64,000 nt of DNA from Poecilobothrus nobilitatus (Eukaryota; Arthropoda; Insecta; Diptera; Dolichopodidae), in NCBI GenBank assembly GCA_947095535.1, contig OX352772.1, forward strand, positions 220,550,988 to 220,614,987. The letters run 5' to 3'. A model generated the notes under the pieces. That model saw only the letters and a list, made by a program, of their open reading frames with translations. It was not told the origin of the DNA and did not search any database. How positions within the stretch are numbered: the first letter of the stretch is position 1; every line of letters starts with the position of its first letter. A program made the translations under genes and the position numbers. Of this stretch, positions 10,133 through 20,453 are shown one piece after another.

Positions 10133-11806
10133 TTAATTTGGCAGCTTTGATTGGAACACCACCTGCTCTTTTGATTGCATTATAATCGGAATTATGCTAT
10201 TCTTTAGTTGTTTAATATGTTTATTCCATTTAAGATTTTCTTCTATAGTCATTCCGAGATACTTCACATGTTGAACTCGTTCTACCGTGACACCTCTTGC
10301 TTTTATGGTAATTTCATGATATTTTTTCCTAGGTGTTTTAAATACAATATAATACGTGTTTTTGGGATTCATACAGAGACCATTACCGTCCAGCCAATCA
10401 CCGCATACTTCCTTATCTTTATTTAGGTTATTTTCTAGTTGGATTAAAGTTTTAGCCTTACATACAAAATTTGTGTCGTGTGCATAAATTGTTTACTTTG
10501 ATAAACTGTAACTGTAAAAGTGTAACTTTGAAAGATTCATTACATATAATAAATAAAAAAGTGGTCCCAGTAACGATCCCTGCGGAACTCCAGTATTAAT
10601 CACTAGTTCAGAGCTCACAGTCTTTTCAATTCGCATAGAATGAGTGCTATTTGACAAATAGCTCTTAAATAAGCTATTTGCTAAACCTCTAATTCCCAAT
10701 TTTTCAAGAAAATCTAGTAGCTTGCCATGATTGGCAACATCAAATGCTTTACTTAGATCAATAAACCTTGCCCCAACATAGTACCCTTCATCTAATGCGT
10801 CATGAATTTGGTCTATTGCAACCGACACAGCAGAATCTGTACCACATCCTTCTATAAATCCATATTGATTCGAATCGAAGCCAATAATTCGCTTAGTAAA
10901 TGATCTTATTTTTGTATCGATAGCTCTTTCATATATTTTACTGATTGAATTTAACAGCGATATAGACCTATAATTCCACAATCCGTTTTTTGTCGACCTT
11001 TGTGAATTGGTGCAATGACGGGCCTGTTTTAAGCATTCTGTATAAATTCCATTTACGAGGCATGAGTTTCATTTTACATAGAATATTCTTGATAATAAGT
11101 ATCAATTCTTGTAGATCTTTTACAGTAATTTTATCATCCTCTGGAGCTAAATTTCTATGAAGATTTACAACAATTATAACAATTTCAAGTTCTGTCACTG
11201 GCGTTAAATATACTGATCTTAGATTTATGGAATTACGCATTGTATTTAGCATTGTGCTGGTTCTATTCTCTTTTACGTTGTTTAGAGTATTAGCAGTTTC
11301 AATATCACTTGTGGTAATTTCTCCATTTTCTTTAATCAGATTACCAATATAGTCGTTGTTTTCATCTTCTTTATTTTTTATTGTGTAATTTACAACTTTC
11401 CATAGTTTTCTGTTATCATTTCCTGCTTTTTCAGCGCAGTTGTTAATGTGACTATACTCTTAGCTTCCACAATGACATTTTTCATCATTTTAAGGATTTT
11501 TCTAAGAGCGTCTAATTTTTAATTTGTCAAGATTAGCTAGTGTAATCCAATTTTTATTTCATGATCTTATCCCATATGTTACTGTACTGCATTGTTTTTC
11601 TTCTTGTATGATTCCAACAAGTTCACCAACTTCGGTAATGTGTTTTTCAGTTAGTTTATTAGCTAGTCTATCAGGCAATTTATGATAATATTGTTCTGGT
11701 ATGTGAAAGCTTTAAATAAGGTTTTAATTAAGTTTTTATAATTTTTATACGCACTAGGGCACTCTTATGATAAGATATTTCAGTATCTTCAATTTTATAT
11801 GAAATT
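10133..11806 (-). pseudogene. LINE-B fragment: endonuclease end, linker and reverse transcriptase
   Basis: Read down the minus strand from 11806, a decayed frame ends the endonuclease (an SYHK motif near 11775 where the family has SDHK) and then gives the linker. At 11252-10968 RT begins, with a broken frame near 11000. At 10981-10493 come YRSISLLNSISKIYERAID, GFIEGCGTDSAV, ARFIDLSKAFDVANH and NTGVPQGSLLGPLFYLLYV. The C-terminal palm and connection block (KYLGMTIEENLKWNKHI) is at 10372-10133. The region between 10490 and 10375, where YADD should lie, is decayed. It abuts LINE-A at about 10130 and is interrupted on the other side by the BEL element at 11812. It is a different family from LINE-A. 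Confidence 0.8.
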
Positions 11807-11811
11807 GTAGT
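11807..11811. repeat. 5-bp target-site duplication of the BEL element (partner at 24132-24136)
   Basis: GTAGT lies directly outside the left LTR here and again directly outside the right LTR at 24132-24136. BEL/Pao integration typically duplicates 4-6 bp. Matching flanks mean that the two LTRs belong to one insertion despite the 5-kb LINE inside it. Confidence 0.8.
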
Positions 11812-12224
11812 TGTTTTGTTTGTTGATAAACTGTTTATTTTGTTCTGTCTAATTATTATAAATTTACATCTTTATATATAAATTAAATACTAAAATCAGC
11901 ATTAATTACACCTTGAATATCGTTACAATTTTAGTACAATTATTTTCCGTATTACAAACTTGTAATTTTTTTATAATGACCTGCATTACTTTAAATCTAC
12001 ATTCAAATTTTACAACAACAGTTTACATTACATACATTTGATATAACATAAGTTAATTTACTTAATACAATATTGTATTTCATTCAAACATTTAATTTTT
12101 ATGAATAAAAATGTAGCATCAGCGAAAACAATTGCATAACGTTTAATTGTTAAAAAAATTTTACTTATTACTAAAAATTGTAAATTTTAAATCGTAACTT
12201 AAATTGACTAAAGTATTCTGAACA
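11812..12224 (-). repeat. BEL 3' LTR
   Basis: 413 bp. In element orientation it starts TGTTCAGAATAC and ends AACAAAACA. It matches 23752-24131 apart from an approximately 27-bp stretch around 12000-12030 (CAAATTTTACAACAACAG region) missing from the other LTR and scattered substitutions, so the insertion is not young. The polypurine tract lies directly next to it. Confidence 0.88.
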
Positions 12225-12236
12225 TTCCGCCCACCT
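12225..12236 (-). promoter_or_regulatory. BEL polypurine tract
   Basis: On the minus strand AGGTGGGCGGAA lies directly upstream of the LTR start TGTTCAG, the position and composition expected for the plus-strand primer of an LTR element. The identical tract is at 61182-61193 in the partial second copy. Confidence 0.75.
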
Positions 12237-12247
12237 AGAACCTATAA

Positions 12248-13420
12248 AACTGTAATTTGACTTGCTGATGGTATAGGTTCTTCAGTAAACCTTGGCCAAT
12301 GTATTGAACGTCTTAACTTTTGTTGTAATGAAAACTCTGGTTTGGAGGTTGCTGATGAATTGCACTTAAAAATCTTAGTCCATATTTTTGCTATATACAG
12401 TAATACCTATTAAAAGCAATAATATGAAAATAATGATGGAATTCAAAAGTATTCATGATGTTCAGGCTTAAATAACATCGAATTATTTGACATTTCATTA
12501 AATTTGTTATGTTGCTTTTCTAGAATTCTCTGGATATCAGATATATCTCGATCAAAGGTTGATGTTGGTTGACTAAGATTCAAATTTTCAACTAAAGTTC
12601 CAAGTTCTGACATATTCTCTGAATTATTATTATTTATAACATCATTTTGAATCGAGATTTATTATTTCAGGTATAACATCATTTTCGAAGATCCGTGACT
12701 GAACAGATCTGAACACTATCTTTTCATAGCCATTAAGTAACGTAACAGTAAACTCATTATTCCTATCTCCTTCTTTTTCATTTTATGCAATTGGTTCAGT
12801 TGTTCCTCTAATGTTTTAAATTGATTTTGAATCAGAGACTCCTTTAATTTCATCAATTTAACGGTTGAATTGATTGTTGATGTTTGATTTTTCAATAACA
12901 AATATATTTGTTGATCATTTTCCCTTAATGCTGATATTTGAAGATCATATTTCTGAGCGTCTTCTTGAGCGAGTATACCAAATAAACCATTTGGAATGTT
13001 TCCCACAATGTTTAAAGCTCCTCTTGCTTTTCTTTTGTGATATGCATGATTTTAAACAGAATTTCATTATTTTATTGAAGACGAAGAAATTGACTAGAAA
13101 TATGATTTACATGAGCCAGACAAAATGTTAAATTTTTTATTAAAAGGTCTGTATATCTTGTTTCTAAATTTTTAAGGCCTTTATCAATTTTGTTCAGTTC
13201 CCACCAGTATGTTTCTAAATCGTAATACAAAAGGATTTGCCACTTTGAGCTAACCAATTAATTTTGCCATTGTTTTCAAAATACATGCCGGTTTTGCCGC
13301 TAAATTGTGTGATGTTTACATCTTGTCCGAAAAATAAACTTAATAATGATAACAAGAAAAAAGTTGTTGTCCATAAATTTACATTGACCTTAGAAGATGT
13401 TTGAGATTTATTAATAACAG
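12248..13420 (-). pseudogene. env-like gene of the BEL element (F/Env-type envelope remnant)
   Basis: Begins just after the pol C-terminal tail at about 13420. A strongly hydrophobic stretch at 13390-13330 looks like a signal or membrane segment. Then comes a region with two cysteines and predicted helices, a short basic stretch followed by a hydrophobic glycine-containing segment near 12985 (the arrangement of a cleavage site plus fusion peptide in insect retroviral and baculoviral F-type envelopes), and a heptad-like helix rich in Leu/Gln/Asn (13006-12716). A C-terminal hydrophobic segment lies near 12450-12400, with a cytoplasmic tail ending at about 12248. Frames are broken at several points (about 13255, 13070, 12715, 12400), so it is not functional. 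Most of the receptor-binding part typical of larger envelopes is absent. The call rests on architecture and eye-level similarity. Confidence 0.6.
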
Positions 13421-13422
13421 TC

Positions 13423-16400
13423 TTGCTTATATCAACATGTGGTTCATCATTTGGTAATGGGCATATTTTAGTTATATTTCTCTGTGTAATTCCTCTGTTC
13501 GTTTTTATTGAAACTACCCTTATAATATCGACTTCTCCTGGAAGTATTTCCACGATTCTTCCTAATGGCTATTTGTTTCATGAAAATTTTTCGTCCTTTA
13601 TAAGAACTAATTGATCTAGTTTTATGCTCTCCTTTGATTGTTTCCATTTATTTCGTTCCTGTAATGAACTTTGTACTCAACGCTCCCAAAAGGGATTTTT
13701 TTGTTGTTGTAATAATTTCCATTTCTCTCCTTGTAATCCAAGTGTTTCAGGAGCAGCATGTAAATGTTGGCCTATAAGAAAGTGCCCTGGTGTAAGTGTT
13801 TCTAAATCATTGCAATCATTACTTGAAGAACAAGGTGGTCTAGAGTTCAAACAGGATTCTATTTGCGTTAAAAGAGTAATCATTTCTTCATATGTCATTA
13901 GTTGTTCAGCTAAAACTTTTTTGAGAAGCCGTTTTGTTGATTTTATGTCAGCCTCCCATAGTCCACTAACATGGGGACTTCCAGGTGGAATAAAATGACA
14001 ATTAATTTTTTCATTTGCCAGTACATCTCTTGAATCAAGATATGTTTTCCTTAGAATAATATATACATATAAAATTATATATAAAATTAGATTTAATTTC
14101 AGATTTTAAGCTGAAATGCCGTTTCATTTATTCTTTTTATTAGTAATTTATTACTAATGTTGATTTTATGTCATTCTCCCATAGTCCACTAAAATGGGGA
14201 CTTCCAGGTGGAATAAAATGACAATTAATTTTTTCATTTGCCAGTACATCTCTTGAATCAAGATATGTTTTCCTTAGAATATTATTAACACCAACGAAGT
14301 TTGTTCCTTGATCTGGGTAAATGTCTGTACTTAATCCTTGCCTGGCAATGAGACGGCGTATTGCTGCTAAGGATGCATCACTTGTGGGATCTGTTACTAA
14401 CTCCAGATGTATCGCCTTTAACAAACACAAACAAAAAGTGCAAAATAAGCCTTGCACGATTTCGCCTCTCGTCCACGGCTTAATTTAATAAATATTGGAC
14501 CCCCAAAATCAAGTCCCATAGATGAAAAATGTCTGCCAGGTGATACTCTGGTCTCCGGTAGCGATCCCATGATTTGATTTTGAATTGTAGGATTAGACCG
14601 AAAACATACCAAACACTTTCGAAGTATGCGTTTGATTACTGTGATTCTACGAAGAATCCAATATATTGCCTGAATGTAACAATTTTTCGTGATAGTATCT
14701 GATGATCGAAATTACTAAATATGAGCGTCCATCAATTATTATTGGATGTTTTTGTTCATATGATATTGGCGCGAGGGTTAACCTACCGCGCATCCTGAGC
14801 ATTCCGTTTAAATCTAAGAAAGGATTAAGAGCTTTGATTCGACTTGATAGTTTTATCTCTTTATTACCTTTTAATTGTTCAATTTCATCTTTGAAAAAGT
14901 GGATTTGCATGAGCTGTACGCAAGTTTTTTCATCTATACTTAATTCTTCCGTTGATAAGTAGTTTGTTTTTCTCTTGGAATAAGTGAATTGTTCTTGAAT
15001 CGGAAACTTTTATTCTAATCATTCTAGTAAAAGATGAATATTGGATGATCCATTCAGATGCTGGAAGATTGACAACAGTGTTTAAAGTTACAGTTTTTGC
15101 TTCAAAATTAGTATGTACGTCATGTTTTTTATATATGGCCAGAAGGCTTTACTGTAACTTAGCTACTCCGATCCTTTCCAACACAGTTGTTGTGGTCCTA
15201 ATTGACTCGCACTTATGCCTCGAGATGCGATATCAGCTGGATTATCCTTACTTTGAACGTGGCTCTATTGTGAACGTGTTGAGTTAGATAAAATATAACT
15301 AACTCTATTTGCTACATAAGTTTTCCATTTATTTGGATGTTGGCTAAGTTAATTCAATTGTCGAGTCAGTCCAACAAAATTTATTTATATCTGCCCATTT
15401 GAATGCCTTAGATACTTGCTCCATAAGTTGTAGTACAAGTTGAACTCCACATAATTGTACTACAAGTTGAGCTCCAAGCGTGGAATTAACACTTTTTTTA
15501 TCGGAGCTACCTTCGACTTTGAAGATCACAAATTGGTTACGATGTGATCATCTGGCTTTTCAATTCTAATGTAGATAACTGCAGCATAAGCTATCATAGA
15601 AGCATCTGAAAATCCATGTAATTGTATTACATCTCCGGCTTCGTAGTTTATCCAGCGGGGTATATTAATTCCTTGAATATTATAAAGATCATTACGTAAG
15701 TTGTTTCATTGATCTTGTAAATAATCTGGCAAAGGGCAATCCCAAACAATTTGCATTAGCCATAATTGGTGCAATAATGATTTACCTTGTATAAGTATTG
15801 GTTGCAACCAACCAAGAGGATCAAAGAGTTTAGATATTTCTGATTATATTGATATTTTCGTATGAAGATTTTTTTCGTGCTGTTGTGGGATCACCTTATA
15901 AAAAAAGGCATCAGTTGCTGGTAGCCAATACAAGAATAATGTTTTCACTTGCACTCCCTTTTCCGAATCCAGTGATAATTGTAATTTCCCATCTGTTTCT
16001 AATATTTTTGATATTAAATTATTATCATTTGCTACCCATTTATTATCATTTGCTACCCATCTTGCCTCCTTCAGGATTTTGCTAAGATCTTCTCTAATAT
16101 GCTGAGTTTCTTCCAGAGTATGAGCACCTGTCATTAAATCATCTACACAAAAATCGTTAAGAATGATGTCTGCAATTTTTGGGTTTTCTAGTTTTACCGA
16201 CTGTGCTACTTCATGTAAAGTTCTTATTGCTAGGAATGGAGCTGACGCGACTCCAAAAGTTACGGTCTTCAATCTATAACATTTAACTTCATCAGTTGGA
16301 TGTTTTCTCCACACTATTTTGTGAAAATCGCGATGTTCTGGCTTAACCATATCTGTCGATATATTTTTCCAATATCGCCACTCGCCAGTAATTGCAAATT

Positions 16401-17475
16401 TATATTTTCTCCACCGCATTAAGATATCGTAAATAGATTCTTGTATGGTTGGGCCCGTTAATAAACAATCGTTCAGCGATTTTCCGATGGTGATGTGGCA
16501 GATGCATCAAAAACTACTCTAGTTTTGTTATTGTACTGCTAGCCTTCAATACAGCATGATGTGGAAGATGGTACTTCTTCAATATGCTCTAACTGAATGT
16601 ACTCATCTATAACCTTGTTATAAACATCCTTTAGCTCATAATTTAATTTAAACCTGCGCTCTAATTAATGTAGTCTCTGCAATGATCTTGAATGAGTACC
16701 TTGCAACTCTGCACCTGGCATCAATTTGAACGGTAAACTTACTTGATAATATCTGCCTGATGGTAAACGTTGGACATCTTGTTTATAAATCTCTTCTGCT
16801 AGTAAATCCTGAACTGGGGGTTCAATACAGTATTCCATTTCTTGATCCAAATCTTCAGTTGAAATTAAACTAAAAATCTAATAATTTGATTCGATTGGTA
16901 CAGGTCCTGACAATATCCAACCCAATGCTGTTTTTTGCGCAGTTAGATATCTTGATTGTGTGTCTTTTACTCCATTTTTTACAATATTGCCAAAAATATC
17001 AGCGCCCAACAAAATGTCAATTCTCCCTTTTATGTTAAAAGTTGGATCTACTAAATCATCCAGATTGATTCTTGTTGAATTTGGTGATAGATTTTTATGT
17101 GGTAAATCGCATGTAATTTGTGGCATTATTAATGCTTGAATGAGGTGATGATTAAGAGTCCATTTTTCTTTCATTTTTAGGTTAGCCACACCCCTTGACA
17201 CAGCCCTTTCAGTTGATCCAATTCCGCTGATGATGGTTCTGTCATAACTACGAGGAAGTATGAAACATTCTACAGCAGCTTCAGTATAAATGATCTTTGA
17301 GAACCATGGTCAATTAGAGCTCTAAACGAAACATAATCTCCATACTTATTTTCTATTTTAATTAATGCTGTTGCTAACAAAATGTCGTTTCCCCTTTCTA
17401 CTAATGCAGACTGTTAAAATTTCCTTCGGTTTTGTGTTTTCAATGTGCAAAGCTGCAAAGTGCAAAGCCTTTAGA
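13423..17475 (-). pseudogene. BEL/Pao pol: protease, reverse transcriptase, RNase H, integrase (disabled)
   Basis: From 17475 downwards: aspartic protease with an ALIDHGSQ active-site motif near 17300 and DILLGADIFG near 17010 (17201-16878); the pre-RT linker with GRYYQVSLPFK (16850-16665); RT with LNDCLLTGPTIQ near 16475 and a catalytic box reading CVDD near 16160; a decayed RNase H region (15840-15300); the integrase zinc-binding region (14910-14647); and the DDE core, with D in MGLDFGGP near 14510, D in YPDQGTNF near 14330 and E in SGLWE near 14180 (14612-14140). The integrase continues at 13898-13677 (NSRPP...LTPGHFLIG) and ends with the RVVSIKTNRGITQRNITKI tail at 13553-13450. Numerous frameshifts and stops break it. 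A partial tandem duplication sits inside the integrase (13936-14282). Confidence 0.85.
13936..14282. repeat. Partial tandem duplication within the BEL integrase
   Basis: 124 bp at 13936-14059 recur at 14159-14282 with about five differences. The two copies are separated by about 100 bp of AT-rich sequence (14060-14158) that I do not recognise. The duplicated piece covers the codons around the third catalytic residue of the integrase, so the reading frame after the core is duplicated and broken. Confidence 0.8.
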
Positions 17476-17756
17476 CATTTTTTTTTAAATTTATTATTAT
17501 TTATTAAAATTTACTTTTTTAAATTTACAACAATATTTTTTTTTTTACATTTTTGTTTTTTAAGCTATCACTATTTGTTTTTTACTGTAATATAAACAAA
17601 ACTTATGGATTTGGTATAAAACATTACAGTTAGTTCCTAATCTAGTTAACAAAGTAAATAATTTAAATTTAAAGATATTTATAGATATACATAAAATTAT
17701 ATAAATAATATTATAATAGTTCATAACATTATACATGTTATGAACATGATAAATTT

Positions 17757-20436
17757 TCACTCCTGCAGTATACTGTCCACAAATGAAGAATTATTCTTTA
17801 ATAAATACTTTAGTTTTTTGACAAACAGATCCAATTTAATACTTCTCTTTAAATCCAATGGCAATTTATTATAAATTCTTATTGACGAAATACAGCTATT
17901 ACGTGACAATTCAACTCTTGATTTGGCTTGATTTAAATTGTTCAACCTTCTCGTATTGTAATTATGAATATTATTTCTTTTAGTTATTATGATATTTTAT
18001 TTGTACACTCCTTTTTTCATTTTAAAAATTAGTTTAGATTTTTTCAAGATGATGAGTTCGGGTAGCCTCAGGTAGCCCATACGCTTAAAAATTACTTGAG
18101 TTGGAGTAAGCCAATTATATTTATGGAAGGATTTTATGGCTTTATTTATTAAAACACAAATTTTATCTTTCAACCATGATGTACAACTGGACCAATTACA
18201 TAAATTATATCTGATGGATGAGATAATATGAGAGTAATATTTTTTGTCTGCAGTTTGTTTATACAGTATAATTCCACTTCTTTTGAAGGCACCCAGCAGA
18301 GGCACAATTTTTTTTACTAATCTATTAATATGGTCTTTCAACTTCAGTTTTTCATCAATTACAACCCAAATAAATACTTTGTATGTGCAGTAACTCTTTC
18401 AATTTTATTTACCAAAAGCTTTGGATTTATATCAATTTTATTTCTTATTTTATATACTATATATTTTGCTTTTTCCGCATTTATAGTTAATTTATTACCT
18501 CTAAGCCAATTTTCATATGTCCTCAAATCAGTATTTACAAAACTTTCTAAATCTTCACATGTTCTGACTTTGTAAATTAGTAGAGTATCATCCGCAAATA
18601 TCTGAAAGTCAGCCCGCAAATTTGCATACTGGATATAATTAATATAAAGTAAGTACAGTGTAGGACCTAGTACAGATGCTTGAGGAACACGAATATTTAT
18701 ATAATTCTCATTACTAAAAATCCCATTAATTTTTGTAATAGTTTTGTAAAATAAATTATTAGCTGTAAACCTTATTACAATTTCGTGTAATCTGTTAAGT
18801 AAAATATTATGATTCACTGAATCAAAGGCCTTCTTTAGATCAACAAATACAGAGCATACATAATTTCCCTGTGCCAATTTATTTACAATTGAGTTAGTAG
18901 ATTCGAGGACTGCAGAGTCTGTGCGAATTTTTTTTTGAAAACCAAATTGATTCGTATCAAATCTTACAATTTGCTGCACGAAATCTCGTATTCTAGAATT
19001 TATTACTTTTTCAAATACTTTTCTGATACAAATTGTGAGAGCAATCGGCCTATAATTTGATACATCCAATGTTGACCCAGATTTAAATATAGGTACAACA
19101 ATACTCGATTTTAGGCACTCAGGATATATATCAGTGTATAGACATCTATTTATCAAGCTACAATTACAGGTGTTATTGCTGTTACAACATGTTTTAAATC
19201 TGAAGCTGAAATACTATCGTCCCCGGAAAACTATTTCTAAACTGCATGATGATTTTATGTATTTACGTTTCATCTGTTGGTTTAAGAAAAATAGACTGTT
19301 CAACGAATCTATTTTGTATTATATATTTTTCAGCGTCAATAATTTTGTCCGCTAATTTGCTTCCAATTGAACTGAAGTAACAGTTAAAGGAATATCCAAT
19401 TTCAAAGCTATCACATGTTCTAATTCCATTACTTGACTCCTTAGACTCCGTTGATTTTTTCAAGACGTGATTATTTAGTACTTTCCAAATTTTCCTTTGG
19501 TCACCCCCAGCTGATTGTAATTTATCATTAAAATAATTCTGTTCGGCTTTAGTTATTTCACAGGTAACCTTGTTTTTTGTATTTTTAAAATTTTGTTTGA
19601 ATTTCTACATTGTTAGGCTGCTTTTTTAATTTTTTAAACAGGTTATTCCTCTTTTTGATCATATTCAATAATTCGTTTGTCATCCAATGATTGTTGTTTC
19701 TCACTCTTCTGTAAGATTCTTTTTAACTGTAGAATTCAACTTTGGTTTTTGTAATGTTTTAATAAGCTCATCCACACAATCACATTTATTTGTTTCAAGC
19801 AGCTTTCTCACATTCTCTTTGTATTTTTTAAAATTTGTGTGTATAGCTTAATATCGTAGTCAAACTTTTCTAGGTCTGAATGAATATGGTCAATAATCTT
19901 AGAAGAAACTCTAGTAGCAGTTTCATAACTTAATTTGTTTCTTATAGTAACTCCATTAGATTCTAACATAAATTTATACGATCTATGTCTGTTAATAAGT
20001 CGATATTAATATCACTAATCAGCACTATATTTTTATGTTTATCAAAAATCAAATCCAGATGTGCTAAAAAATTACTATTGCTATCACTTGATTTTTTGTA
20101 GCAAACTGCAATTATTACGGATGGATAAGTGTTATTTAATGATACAATTATAGTATTGAATTATTTAGAGATTTCTAAAATAATATACTGCATATTCATC
20201 TTAATAAAAATTGCAGTTCCACCTCCTCTAGATTCATTATTAGAATTAAAATATGCTGAATAGCCAGGAATATTAAAAAATTTTTCTTCATTTGAATAAA
20301 GCCATGTTTCACCAATCATGATAATATTAATATTTATCATGTCTTTAACAAAAAGTTCGATTTCCATATTTTTTCTCAAACTTCTAGCATTAAAATGCAC
20401 CATATTTATATTATAATTTTTGTTATACATCATCAT
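17757..20436 (-). pseudogene. LINE-I ORF2: endonuclease and reverse transcriptase
   Basis: 20436-20161 is the endonuclease start (VHFNARSLRKN, MIGETWL, RGGGTAIFI). The rest of the endonuclease and linker (20160-19160) is frameshifted. A short part (19463-19263) has recognisable linker sequence. 19156-18359 is an RT of 265 residues with NYRPIALTICIRKVFEK, DTNQFGFQKKIRTDSAV, CSVFVDLKKAFDSVNH, VPQASVLGPTLYLLYI and an intact FADD box, although PQG reads PQA. 18341-17997 and 17945-17757 carry the C-terminal region with a Cys/Asn-rich segment. Overlap with the ORF1 end is nil; ORF2 starts 18 bp after it. Inactive because of frame breaks. Confidence 0.82.
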
Positions 20437-20453
20437 TTGCTAATCATATAATT

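Noticed and set aside
12248..13420. env-like region as a captured host gene
   Set aside because: It sits between the pol tail and the polypurine tract in both copies, so it belongs to the retroelement.
13624..13998. 124-codon plus-strand Cys/Ser-rich frame
   Set aside because: It is antisense to the BEL integrase and has no independent support.
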